Shown here: positions 19,016 through 27,929 of the stretch, one piece after another
Numbering within the stretch: the first letter of the stretch is position 1
Layout: each line of letters begins with the position of its first letter
Assembly (NCBI RefSeq): GCF_030268065.1
Contig: NZ_BSDD01000004.1
Span: forward strand, 248,001 to 312,000
Direction of reading: 5' to 3'
DNA: 64,000 nucleotides
Origin: Geothrix rubra
GTDB lineage: Bacteria > Acidobacteriota > Holophagae > Holophagales > Holophagaceae
Position numbers and translations under genes: made by a program
Notes under the pieces: generated by a model
Told to the model about the DNA's origin: nothing
Databases searched by the model: none
What the model saw: the letters and a program-made list of their open reading frames with translations, nothing else

Positions 19016-19939
19016 CTACACCAGCAGCAGCAGGAAGGCGAAGGCGGAGGCGAGCACCCCCGCCACGAGGAACTGGGGCACCTTGGTCATGCGGAAGCGG
19101 GCGGTGGCGCTCTCCACCAGGCCCACGGCCACGGCCAGGAGCCCCAGGCCGCCGAGGAACACCAGCCAGTCCAGCCAGCCGCGGCCCGTGGCGGGGAGCA
19201 GCGGATCGATGAGCAGCGCCCCCAGCACCACCAGCTTCAGGCTCGCGCCGTAGAGCACCAGGGCGAGGGGCCGGCCCGAGTGGTCCAGCACCATCACCTC
19301 GTGGATCATCGTCAGCTCCAGGTGCGTGTTGGGATCGTCCACGGGGATCCGGGAATTCTCGGCCAGGTAGACGATGGCCCAGGCGGCCAGCACCAGGATG
19401 AGGGGCCCCGTGAGCCGGCCCGCCGCCAGGCCCTGGGACAGCAGCATGGGCGTGAGGGAGAGGCTGGCGGTGGCCTTGGCCAGGGCCGCGAAGCCGAGGA
19501 AGAGGGCCGGCTCGGCCAGGGCGGAGAAGGCCGCCTCCCGGGCCGCGCCCATGCCCTCGAAGCTCGATCCGGTATCCAGGGCCGAGAGGATGGTGAGGAA
19601 GCGGGCCAGGCCGAACAGGTAGGCGAAGAGGACCGCGTCCCCCTCGAAGGCCACGGGCGCGGGGGTGTGGCCGAAGGGCACCAGCAGCGAGGCCACCAGG
19701 CCCGCGGCCACCGTGGCCACCGGCCCCGCCAGGAAGACCCAGGTGGTGGTGCGGCTGAACACGGCCTCCTTGCGGGCCAGCTTCGCCAGGTCGTGGTAGA
19801 GCTGCAGCACGGGCGGGCCGGTGCGCCCCGCCATGCGGGCCTTCACCTTGGCGATGAGCCCCGGCACCAGGGGCGGGAGCAGCAGCGCCACGAGGAGGTG
19901 CAGGGCGACGTGCGCGGGGAAGACGAGGGGACCGGGCAT
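19016..19939 (-). CDS. Ehr complex NuoH-like subunit (HyfC-like)
   Basis: 307 residues, eight or so helices. The cytoplasmic-loop region KVKARMAGRTGPPVLQLYHDLAKL and the AENSRIPVDDPNTHLELTMIHE segment are diagnostic of NuoH/HycD/HyfC. This subunit anchors the peripheral arm and forms the quinone-like pocket in complex I. ATG 19939 was chosen because the family-like sequence begins there; the frame is open to 20101 only as shadow of the preceding gene. Confidence 0.9.
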   Translation of the reverse strand: MPGPLVFPAHVALHLLVALLLPPLVPGLIAKVKARMAGRTGPPVLQLYHDLAKLARKEAVFSRTTTWVFLAGPVATVAAGLVASLLVPFGHTPAPVAFEGDAVLFAYLFGLARFLTILSALDTGSSFEGMGAAREAAFSALAEPALFLGFAALAKATASLSLTPMLLSQGLAAGRLTGPLILVLAAWAIVYLAENSRIPVDDPNTHLELTMIHEVMVLDHSGRPLALVLYGASLKLVVLGALLIDPLLPATGRGWLDWLVFLGGLGLLAVAVGLVESATARFRMTKVPQFLVAGVLASAFAFLLLLV

Positions 19940-19940
19940 C

Positions 19941-21875
19941 TCAGACCACCATCCAGACCAGGAGCGCGAGCAGGGTGAGCAGGACGTAGAGCAGGTAGAC
20001 GGGGAGCTGCCCCCCCTGGGCGACGCGCAGCAGGGCCAGGCCCCGGGCCGAGCGGCGCAGGGCCGGATCGGCCACCCGGTCCAGCACGGGGTCGGGGACA
20101 TGGCTCTCGTAGCGGGCCGGCGACGGGAAGAGGCCTCCGGGCCGGGCGTCGTGGATCCGCGGCAGGAGCGCCCAGCGGAGGCCCGAGACCGGGCCGTCCG
20201 CGAAGGAGGAGGCCGTGTACTGCATCCGGGGCGTGGGCCGGCCGTAGCCGCAGTCCCAGGTGGGCAGGTCCCCCGTCCGGCGGCGGGGCCGCAGCCAGAC
20301 CGCGAAGGCGAGGGCCACCCCCAGCAGGACCAGGGCCAGCCCCGTCAGCAGGGGCAGGCTCGCCAAGCCGCCCAGGGACGGCCGCGCCGGCCCGGGCATC
20401 AGCGCCGCCACCCCCCGGTCCAGGGCCGGGACCAGCAGGGCCGGGGCCAGGCCGATCGCCCCGCAGGCCAGGGCGAGGACCCCCATGGGCACGAGCATGC
20501 CGCGCGGGGCTTCGTGCACCCCCTCCGCCGCCGGCGTCCGGGGCGCCCCGAGGAACACCGCGCCGAAGGCCTTGGCGAAACAGGCCAGGGCCAGGGCCCC
20601 GATGAGGGCCAGGGCCGCCAGCAGCCCCGCGGACCAGGCCCAGCGCGAGACCGCCATGGCCCGGAAGGCGCCCAGGTAGATCAGCCACTCGCTCACGAAC
20701 CCGTTGAGGGGCGGCAGGCCGCAGATGGCCCAGGCCCCCACCAGGAACGCGGCGGAGGTCCAGGGCATGCGACGGCCGAGGCCCCCCAGGCGGTCCAGGT
20801 CCCGGGTGCCGGCCGCATGGACCGCCGAGCCCGCCGCGAGGAAGAGCAGGGCCTTGAACAGGCCGTGGTTCAGCACGTGGAGCAGGGCGCCGCCAAAGGC
20901 GAGGGCCGCCACCACGGGATGCCCCAGGCTCCGGCCCAGGCTCCCGAGGCCGAGCCCCATGAGGATGATCCCGATGTTCTCGATGGAGTGGTAGGCCAGG
21001 AGGCGCTTGAGGTCGTGCTGGCCCAGGGCGAAGGCCACCCCCAGGACGCCCGACAGGACGCCCAGGCCCATGAGGACCCCGCCCCACCAGACGGGCGGAT
21101 CGGGCACCCAGGACAGCAGGCGCACCAGGCCCAGGATCCCCATCTTGATCAGCACCCCCGACATGAGCGCCGACACGTGGCTGGGGGCCGCGGCGTGGGC
21201 CGGGGGCAGCCAGAGGTGGAGGGGCATGACGCCTGCCTTGGCCCCGAAGGCGAGCAGGCAGAGGAGGAACAGGGCCGTGCCCCGCCCGCTGGCGGCGAAG
21301 CCCGCCGGGAAGGCGGCGAAGGGGCCGGCGCCCGCCGGCAGCAGCGCGAAGGCCGCGAAGAGGCAGAGGGTCCCCGTGTGGGTGCAGACGAGGTAGATCC
21401 AGCCGGCCCGACGGGTCTCCGGATGCCGGTCCTCCATCATCACGAGGGCGAAGGCGGCGATGGCCATGCCCTCCCAGCCCAGGAGGAAGACCAGCGGGTG
21501 GGCCGCCGCCACCAGCAGGGCCAGGGCCGCCGTGAGGCCGCCGTAGGCCAGGCGGAGGAAGCGGGCGCCGGGCCGGCCCTCCTCCCAGGTGCCCAGGCCG
21601 TAGAGGGCGCCGCAGGCGGAGACCAGGAGCACCGGGAGGAGGAACCAGGCCGCCACGGGGTCCAGGACCAGCAGGCCGGCCGTGCCCAGGGGGGCCGCGG
21701 GCAGGCGCGCCTGCCCGGAGCCGCCCCCCGCGAGCACCCGCACCGCGGCCCCGATCCCCAGGACCGCGGCGAGCCCCAGCAGCCCCGCCGCCACCGCCCC
21801 GCCCCGCCTCCGGAGGAACAGCCCCGGGAGACCCGAGACCGCCGCCAGGAAGACCGCGAGGAGGTAGGGGCTCAT
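19941..21875 (-). CDS. Ehr complex antiporter-like subunit, second HyfB/NuoL-type copy
   Basis: 644 residues. Key channel residues are kept: Glu in LGWEGMAIAAF, Lys in GAKAGVMPLHLWLPPAHAAAPSHVSA, and IKMGILG. The C-terminus carries a cytoplasmic segment TWDCGY ... RMQYTASSFA shared with the gene before it. ATG 21875 overlaps that gene's stop (ATGA). The two copies are clearly paralogous but well diverged. Confidence 0.9.
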   Translation of the reverse strand: MSPYLLAVFLAAVSGLPGLFLRRRGGAVAAGLLGLAAVLGIGAAVRVLAGGGSGQARLPAAPLGTAGLLVLDPVAAWFLLPVLLVSACGALYGLGTWEEGRPGARFLRLAYGGLTAALALLVAAAHPLVFLLGWEGMAIAAFALVMMEDRHPETRRAGWIYLVCTHTGTLCLFAAFALLPAGAGPFAAFPAGFAASGRGTALFLLCLLAFGAKAGVMPLHLWLPPAHAAAPSHVSALMSGVLIKMGILGLVRLLSWVPDPPVWWGGVLMGLGVLSGVLGVAFALGQHDLKRLLAYHSIENIGIILMGLGLGSLGRSLGHPVVAALAFGGALLHVLNHGLFKALLFLAAGSAVHAAGTRDLDRLGGLGRRMPWTSAAFLVGAWAICGLPPLNGFVSEWLIYLGAFRAMAVSRWAWSAGLLAALALIGALALACFAKAFGAVFLGAPRTPAAEGVHEAPRGMLVPMGVLALACGAIGLAPALLVPALDRGVAALMPGPARPSLGGLASLPLLTGLALVLLGVALAFAVWLRPRRRTGDLPTWDCGYGRPTPRMQYTASSFADGPVSGLRWALLPRIHDARPGGLFPSPARYESHVPDPVLDRVADPALRRSARGLALLRVAQGGQLPVYLLYVLLTLLALLVWMVV

Positions 21876-23833
21876 CCCAGCAGCCTCTCTCTCAGGAGGG
21901 GCCACAGGAAGACCGCCAGGAGGGTGAGCAGCACGTAGAGGATGTAGATGGAGAGGTAGCCCGGCTGCAGGCGCCGCAGCCGGAGCGCCCGGGCCGCCAG
22001 CCGGCCGATCCAGGGATCCACCAGCCCCCCGCCGACGGCGTCCTGGAACTCGGAGCGGAAGGCCTGGGGCCTCGGGAAGAGCGCCTTCAGGCGGCGCATC
22101 CGGGTCCGCAGGCCCGGCAGCAGGGCCGCCCAGGGCTCCGCGAAGGAGCTGCCGGTGTACTGCATGCGGGCGGTCCCGCCGGCGTAGCCGCAGTCCCAGG
22201 TGGGCGGCGCCTGTTCCGAGGCGGGCCGGCGGCGCAGCCAGGCCAGGGCCGAGGCGCCCAGGCCCAGGAGGAGGAGCTCCAGGCCCAGGAGGAGGCGCAG
22301 GTCCCTCGCCAGGCCGGTCGCCAGGATCCCGGGGAGGGAGAGCCCCGCCGGGGCCGCGGCCCGGTCCAGGAGCGGCGGCAGCAGCGGGGCCGCGAGGCCC
22401 GCGGCCAGGCAGAGGAAGGCCAGGAGGGCCATGGGGACCAGCATGGCGGCCCCGGGATCGTGGGCGTGGGCCCCGGCCGGGCTCCGCGGCTGACCGAGGA
22501 AGAGGATCCCGTAGAACCGGGCGAAGGCCACGGCCGCCAGCCCGCCCGTGAAGGCCAGGGCCACCAGGGCCAGCCCCGCCGACCAGGGATAGCCCCGGTG
22601 CAGGGAGGCGAAGAGGCCCCGGTAGAGGAACCACTCGCTGAGGAAGGCCCCCAGGGGCGGGAGGGCCGCCACCGCCAGCAGGGCCGGCGCCAGCAGGAGG
22701 GCCGTCCGGGGCATCCGCCGGCCCAGGCCGCCGAGCTGCTCCATGTCGCGGGTGCCCGTGGCGTGGAGGACGGAGCCGGAGCCGAGGAAGAGCAGGCTCT
22801 TGAAGAGGGCGTGGTTCCAGACGTGGAAGATCGCGCCGCCGAAGCCCAGGGCGGCCAGCCAGGGATCGCCCGTGGCGCGCCCCGTCCAGCCCAGCCCCAC
22901 GCCCATGGCCACGATCCCCAGGTTCTCCACGCTGGAGTAGGCCAGGAGGCGCTTGTAGTCCCGCTGGGCCAGGGCGTTCCCCACGCCGTACACGGCCGTG
23001 AGGGCGCCCAGGGCCAGGAGCGCCCCGCCCACCCCCCGCGGCACGGAAGGCAGCAGGCCCGAGACCCGGAGAAGCCCGTAGATGCCCGTCTTCAGCATCA
23101 CGCCGGAGAGGATGGCCGAGACATGGCTGGGGGCCGCCGCATGGGCGGGCGGAAGCCAGAAGTGGAGGGGGAAGAGCCCCGCCTTGAAGCCGAAGCCGGC
23201 CACGGCCAGCAGGAGGATCCAGCCATCCAGGGCCGCGGGCGGCCCGGGCGGGACCGGCACCCACAGGAGCCCCCCCAGCCGCCGGGCCAGGAGGATCACC
23301 ATGGCCGTCAGCAGCAGGGTGCCCGTGTGGGTGCAGACCAGGTAGACCCAGCCCGCCCGTCGCACCTCGGGCTTCCCGTGCTCGGTGTTCACGAGGAAGA
23401 AGGCCGAGATCGCCATGGCCTCCCAGGCCACCAGGAAGAGGAGTCCCTGCCGGGCCAGGAACAGGAGGGTCATGGCGGCGGCCAGGGTCCCGAAGAAGAA
23501 GCGGAGCGCGCGCCCCGATCCCTTCGCCGCGGCCAGGGGCCAGTATTCCCGCCCGTAGAGGGTCCCCAGGGCCGCCACCACCTGGAGGGGCAGCAGGAAG
23601 GCCGCGGAGAGCGCATCCACCTCCAGCCGGGCGGGCACGCCCCAGAAGGCGACGTCCAGCCGGGAGGGGGGCCCGCCGAGGAGGGCGTGGAGGGCCCCCA
23701 CGGAGGCGAGGATCGCCCCGGCCAGGCCCAGGAGGAGGCCCGGCCGGTCGTCCCGGGCCCCCAGCGCCACGAGCGCAGACCCCACCCAGCAGCCGGCGGC
23801 GGCGAGGATCAGGATCACGTCCAGGGTGGACAT
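21872..23833 (-). CDS. Ehr complex antiporter-like subunit, first HyfB/NuoL-type copy
   Basis: 653 residues and the first gene of the operon. It has VAWEAMAISAFFLV, FKAGLFPLHFWLPPAHAAA and LKTGIYG, the ion-channel motifs of NuoL/HyfB, and the C-terminal TWDCGY ... RMQYTGSSFAEP block. ATG 23833 starts MSTLDVILILAAAG; 25 further codons upstream are open but read poorly. The operon promoter should lie in 23834-23950. Confidence 0.9.
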   Translation of the reverse strand: MSTLDVILILAAAGCWVGSALVALGARDDRPGLLLGLAGAILASVGALHALLGGPPSRLDVAFWGVPARLEVDALSAAFLLPLQVVAALGTLYGREYWPLAAAKGSGRALRFFFGTLAAAMTLLFLARQGLLFLVAWEAMAISAFFLVNTEHGKPEVRRAGWVYLVCTHTGTLLLTAMVILLARRLGGLLWVPVPPGPPAALDGWILLLAVAGFGFKAGLFPLHFWLPPAHAAAPSHVSAILSGVMLKTGIYGLLRVSGLLPSVPRGVGGALLALGALTAVYGVGNALAQRDYKRLLAYSSVENLGIVAMGVGLGWTGRATGDPWLAALGFGGAIFHVWNHALFKSLLFLGSGSVLHATGTRDMEQLGGLGRRMPRTALLLAPALLAVAALPPLGAFLSEWFLYRGLFASLHRGYPWSAGLALVALAFTGGLAAVAFARFYGILFLGQPRSPAGAHAHDPGAAMLVPMALLAFLCLAAGLAAPLLPPLLDRAAAPAGLSLPGILATGLARDLRLLLGLELLLLGLGASALAWLRRRPASEQAPPTWDCGYAGGTARMQYTGSSFAEPWAALLPGLRTRMRRLKALFPRPQAFRSEFQDAVGGGLVDPWIGRLAARALRLRRLQPGYLSIYILYVLLTLLAVFLWPLLRERLLG

Positions 23834-23949
23834 CGGGCTCCCGGGCAGGAGGGCGCTCCCGGTCGTCCACGGGGCCTGGCGGCCCGGAACGGGCCTGGAT
23901 GCATGCACGGACGGGAGGGCTCCCGGCCATGGTACCCGATTCAGGCCCT

Positions 23950-23967
23950 CCGGGTCAGAAGACCCGG
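23950..23967 (-). terminator. Small hairpin after the 104-bp repeats
   Basis: Seven-bp stem CCGGGTC-AGAA-GACCCGG overlapping the most decayed copy of the repeat. It could terminate transcription of the outer membrane gene on the minus strand. Confidence 0.4.
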
Positions 23968-24202
23968 AGCCGCGCGAGGTACCCCGTCGCCGACCTCTTG
24001 GAATCGCCTCCGGCGATTCGCAAGACCTCTCCGACGAGGGACCTGCTCCCCCCTCTGTCTAGAACACCCTGAGCAGGGCGATGTACCCCGTCGCCGACCT
24101 CTTGGAATCGCCTCCGGCGATTCGCAAGACCTCTCCGACGAGGGACCGGCTCCCCCCTCTGTCTAGAACACCCTGAGCAGGGCGATGTACCCCGTCGCCG
24201 AC
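23957..24202. repeat. 104-bp tandem repeat including the 3' end of a barrel gene
   Basis: Two full 104-bp units (23957-24060, 24061-24164) and a 38-bp partial unit (24165-24202) inside the gene end. The 38-bp part encodes SATGYIALLRVF plus stop on the minus strand in each copy; the last unit has decayed to SATGYLARLRVF. The 66-bp part holds a hairpin (23996-24025 and 24100-24129) with stem TCTTG+GAATCGCC, loop TCC and one bulged G. Confidence 0.85.
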
Positions 24203-26655
24203 TTGACGCCCGTGATGTCGCTCTGGACGCCGAGGCCGAGGTCCACGCGCACGGCGGTGAACCACCAGAAGCCGGGGAGGTCGCCAGTGATCCCCACGCC
24301 GGTGACGCCGTAGGTCTTCTGGTCGTCCAGGCTGCGGGCGTCGGCGTGCTCGAGGCTGAGGGACAGCCGCAGGTTGGGCCCCGTGGGGATGGCCAGGCCC
24401 ACCTTCTCGTAGGCCACGCGGTCCGCGGCGATGGCGTTGGCGCGGATGCCGGCGATGCGCACCACCCCCCCCATGCCGCCCACATCCAGGGCGTTGAACC
24501 GGTCGAAGGCCTTGCCGCCGGCCCAGCCCGCATCGCCATGGAACCAGAGGCCGGGCCTCAGCTCCCGGTCCAGGCCCAGGCTGCCGCCCCAGCGGCGGAA
24601 GCTGCCGCCGTCGGGCACGGCCTGGGGATTCGAGGCCAGGCCGTAGGTGCCGTCGGGCCGCGTGCCCCAGCCGTGGAAGGCCCGCACCTGGAAGCCCCGG
24701 AAGAGCCAGGAGCCCTGGAGGGTGCCCACGCGGGTGAGGCCGGAGGGGGGCAGGGCGTAGCCGGGGGTGCGGTACTTGCGGTCGCCCTCGCTGAAGTCGT
24801 CGTAGCGGAAGTCGCCGCGGCCCTCCAGGCGGAACCCGGCCCCCAGGTCGTGGCCCAGCTCCAGGCCCATCTTGCCGAAGCGGCGGCCCACGCCATCCTG
24901 GTCCGAGAGCTTCCCGTTCACCACGGGGCGCTCCGTGCCCTTGAGGAGCATGACCGTGGCGTCGGCGCTCACGTCGAAGCCCGCGAGCCCCCGGGGGATG
25001 GCCAGGCTGGCGGTGTTGTAGAGGATGGCCGTGAGGGCGTTCAGCTGCACGCCCTTGCCGAAGGCGTTGTAGTCGAAGTAGAGGAGCCCGCCCAGGGGCA
25101 CCACCGGCGGGGTGAGGCCGGGATCCACGAGGATCACGCCGGCCAGGGCGCGCCCGCTGCTCTTGGGCTTCTCCTCGATGCGCCGGGTGCCGTCCGCCTG
25201 GCGGGTGAAGTACCGCGTCCCGTCCGGCGTCACCTTCAGCATGGTGGTCTTCGAGGTCCGGGCCGCGGCGCGGGCGGCCTCGAAGTCCGGGCCGTTGAGG
25301 CGGAAGCCGCTGTACCGGAACCGGCGCTGCACCTGCACGACGCCGTCGGCGCTGGCCCAGCGCTCGAAGGTCTGGACGGCGACGGGGCGCAGCACGCCGG
25401 GCGCCACTTCGCCGTAGGTGAGGATCTCCCGCTCGCTCTTCACCGTGCCGGGCAGGCCGGAGCGCTCGCGGCGCTCCTCCAGCACCTGGCCCGTGGCCTC
25501 GTCGGCCACCAGGTCGCCGCTGAAGAGGAGGGGGTCCTTGTCCACGGGTTCGAAGCGGAGACGCCGCCGGCCCGGACCCGCGGGCCCGCCGTCCCGGTAC
25601 CGGTAGCGCTCCGTGAGGCCCAGGGCCACGGGCAGGGACATGGACTGGCGGCTCTCGATGAGGGGCAGCTGGACCTCGCCGTCCAGCTTGGCCTTCACGC
25701 CGTTGAGGCGGACCTCCTTCTGCAGCATCTCGGGCCACTCCCCGGCCTTCTCGAAGTAGCCGAAGCTGAAGCCGAGGTCCCCGCCCCGGCCCGTGGGGGC
25801 CTGGATGTGCAGGTCCAGCTCGGCGTCCGCCTGGAGCGTGCGCACGGCCGCCCGGTCCCGCAGCTGGGCGGCCCGGATCTTCGCCAGCAGGGCCCCCACG
25901 TTGTAGGCATCGGCGGCGGTGACGGCCACCTCGTTGCGTTCCTTGGGCAGGGGCGCCGCGCTCCAGGCGCCGGCCGCGTAGGTCCAGCGGCGGGCTTCCC
26001 CGGCGCGGTTGCGCAGGGTGAGGTCCCCCTGGCCGCCCTCCACGTCGTCGAAGCCCGTGGGGAGCTGGGCCGCCAGCCGCGCCGTGGGCCCCCCGCCGGG
26101 CACCACCAGGTGGCCCCCGTCGCCCATCAGGGTGGAGGCCAGGGGGCCTGGATCCGCGGGCAGCCACAGGGTCCAGGACCGCCCCGGGAAGGTCTCCTGG
26201 GCCTTGGCCAGGAGGCCGCGCCAGGCCGAGGGATCGTTGCCCAGGTCCTCCGGCAGCAGGGCCCCGCCCTCCACCGCGCCCCAGGCGGTCTCGTCGAGGA
26301 TGGGCGCCGCCTGGGGGTCGTAGGCCACGTAGATCCGCACGGCGGGATTCTGGGCCTTCAGGGCCTGGGAGGCCCCCAGCAGGATCGGCAGGCGGCCCTC
26401 GCCGAGGGGCAGGCGCAGGCGCACGGTGGCAGCGTCCCTGAGGGGTCCCACCAGGGGCATCCAGGCCCGGCGGACGGCCTCCAGCTGGGCCGCGTCCCGG
26501 TTGTCCTTCGGCACCAGCGCCGCCAGGTCCGCACCCCTCAGGTCGAGGTCGGCGGGACGGGGCGCCTCGACCCTCACGGGGGCCTGGGCCGTCAGCGGGA
26601 GGACGAGGATGGGGACCAGAAAGGGGGTGCGGCGAGCCAAGGGGCCTCCGGGCAT
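24163..26655 (-). CDS. Large outer membrane protein of unknown function
   Basis: 830 residues. Signal peptide at 1-24 (RRTPFLVPILVLPLTAQAP). Residues about 30-480 look soluble, mixed alpha/beta, with lipoprotein-carrier-like strands (RRLRFEPVDKDPLLFSGDLVADEATGQVLEE). From about 510 to the end there are repeated amphipathic strands finishing in ALLRVF, a BAM-type terminal signal. No family was recognised. It may be a barrel with a large periplasmic domain. Its stop lies within the tandem repeat described at 23957-24202. Confidence 0.72.
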   Translation of the reverse strand: MPGGPLARRTPFLVPILVLPLTAQAPVRVEAPRPADLDLRGADLAALVPKDNRDAAQLEAVRRAWMPLVGPLRDAATVRLRLPLGEGRLPILLGASQALKAQNPAVRIYVAYDPQAAPILDETAWGAVEGGALLPEDLGNDPSAWRGLLAKAQETFPGRSWTLWLPADPGPLASTLMGDGGHLVVPGGGPTARLAAQLPTGFDDVEGGQGDLTLRNRAGEARRWTYAAGAWSAAPLPKERNEVAVTAADAYNVGALLAKIRAAQLRDRAAVRTLQADAELDLHIQAPTGRGGDLGFSFGYFEKAGEWPEMLQKEVRLNGVKAKLDGEVQLPLIESRQSMSLPVALGLTERYRYRDGGPAGPGRRRLRFEPVDKDPLLFSGDLVADEATGQVLEERRERSGLPGTVKSEREILTYGEVAPGVLRPVAVQTFERWASADGVVQVQRRFRYSGFRLNGPDFEAARAAARTSKTTMLKVTPDGTRYFTRQADGTRRIEEKPKSSGRALAGVILVDPGLTPPVVPLGGLLYFDYNAFGKGVQLNALTAILYNTASLAIPRGLAGFDVSADATVMLLKGTERPVVNGKLSDQDGVGRRFGKMGLELGHDLGAGFRLEGRGDFRYDDFSEGDRKYRTPGYALPPSGLTRVGTLQGSWLFRGFQVRAFHGWGTRPDGTYGLASNPQAVPDGGSFRRWGGSLGLDRELRPGLWFHGDAGWAGGKAFDRFNALDVGGMGGVVRIAGIRANAIAADRVAYEKVGLAIPTGPNLRLSLSLEHADARSLDDQKTYGVTGVGITGDLPGFWWFTAVRVDLGLGVQSDITGVKSATGYIALLRVF

Positions 26656-26735
26656 CCCAAGAGGCTAGCGCGGGACGGCGGGCCGTTCGGTGAATTCCTG
26701 GTTCCCGCGCCCTTTCCGCTATGCTCGGAGGTCAC

Positions 26736-27923
26736 ATGCGCTTCACGGTCAAGCTCACCCATGCCAATGGCGAAGTCCTGGTCCGGGACTACGAGGCGGA
26801 CAGCGCCGAGGCCCTGCAGGCCCGGGTCCTGGCCGAGGGGGGCTTCCCGCTGGAGGTCACCCGCACCGACACGGCCTTCCGCAACCGGGCGCAGCTCAAG
26901 ACCGAATCCCTGGTGCTCTTCAACCAGGAGCTGCTGGCCCTCCTGAAGGCCGGCATCCCCCTGCTGCAGTCCCTGGAGCTGCTGGTGGGCCACGGCAAGG
27001 ATCCCCTCCTGCGGCGCAGCCTCAGCCAGGTGGTGGACCTGGTCCGCGAGGGCATGTCCTTCTCCGACGCCCTGGAGCAGGCGGGCACCTTCCCCCCGGT
27101 GTACCGCAGCAACGTGGTGGCCGGCGAGCGCAGCGGCACCCTGCCGGAGGTGATCGCCCGCTGGCTCACCTTCCAGAAGTTCGCCCAGTCCAGCCGGCGG
27201 CGGATCATCGAGGCCCTCTTCTACCCGGGGTTCCTGGTGGTCGTGCTGCTCATCGCCCTGGGCGTGATCTTCAACGTGGTGCTGCCCCGGTTCGCGGAGT
27301 TCTACGCCGGGGGCGACGTGGAGATGCCCGTCATCACCAAGGTGCTCCTCGGCATCGGGAACGTCGTCAGCTCCACCCTCTGGGTGCAGGGCGGCCTCCT
27401 GGTGGTCCTGGCCGTCTTCATCCGCTGGCTCATCGCCTCCGAGGCCGGCCGGAAGCTGGCGGAGCGGGGCCTGCTCAAGCTGCCCAAGGTCGGAACCCTC
27501 TACCGCATGTACCACTCCAGCGTCTTCTCGCGCACCCTGGGCGTCCTGCTCTCCGGCGGCCTGCCGGCGGTGCAGGCCCTGGAGGTGGTCCAGCGCACCA
27601 GCCCCTCGGAGCGCATGAAGGCCGGCCTGCACGACGTGACGGAGCAGGTGCGGGCCGGCGGCAGCCTCCACCAGGCCCTGGAGCGGGCCAGGCTGCTCGA
27701 CCCCCTGGCCGTGGAGATGGTGCGGGTGGGCGAGCAGAGCAGCGCCCTGCCCGAGATGCTCGACCACGTGGCCGACTTCTTCGACCAGGAAGTGGAGAAG
27801 GCCACCACCGCCGTGACCACCCTCATCGGGCCCATCCTCATCCTGTTCATGGGCGTGGTGGTCCTCGGCCTCCTGCTGGCGGTCTACGTGCCGCTCTTCA
27901 ACGCCGGGAACATGGTCCAGTAG
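26736..27923 (+). CDS. Type II secretion / type IV pilus inner membrane protein, GspF/PilC family
   Basis: 395 residues with the two-lobed T2SSF repeat: FNQELLALLKAGIPLLQSLELL (about 65-86) and SRTLGVLLSGGLPAVQALEVV (about 270), each followed by membrane helices. It forms the platform that the assembly ATPase acts on. Start ATG 26736 has GGAGG at 26727-26731. No ATPase, pilin or secretin gene is next to it, so it must work with components encoded elsewhere. Confidence 0.9.
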   Translation: MRFTVKLTHANGEVLVRDYEADSAEALQARVLAEGGFPLEVTRTDTAFRNRAQLKTESLVLFNQELLALLKAGIPLLQSLELLVGHGKDPLLRRSLSQVVDLVREGMSFSDALEQAGTFPPVYRSNVVAGERSGTLPEVIARWLTFQKFAQSSRRRIIEALFYPGFLVVVLLIALGVIFNVVLPRFAEFYAGGDVEMPVITKVLLGIGNVVSSTLWVQGGLLVVLAVFIRWLIASEAGRKLAERGLLKLPKVGTLYRMYHSSVFSRTLGVLLSGGLPAVQALEVVQRTSPSERMKAGLHDVTEQVRAGGSLHQALERARLLDPLAVEMVRVGEQSSALPEMLDHVADFFDQEVEKATTAVTTLIGPILILFMGVVVLGLLLAVYVPLFNAGNMVQ

Positions 27924-27929
27924 CCGGAA

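Noticed and set aside
14611-23833. Annotation as an active [NiFe] hydrogenase or formate hydrogenlyase
   Set aside because: Both Ni-binding CxxC motifs are absent from the large subunit, and no formate dehydrogenase or maturation protease gene is present in the window.
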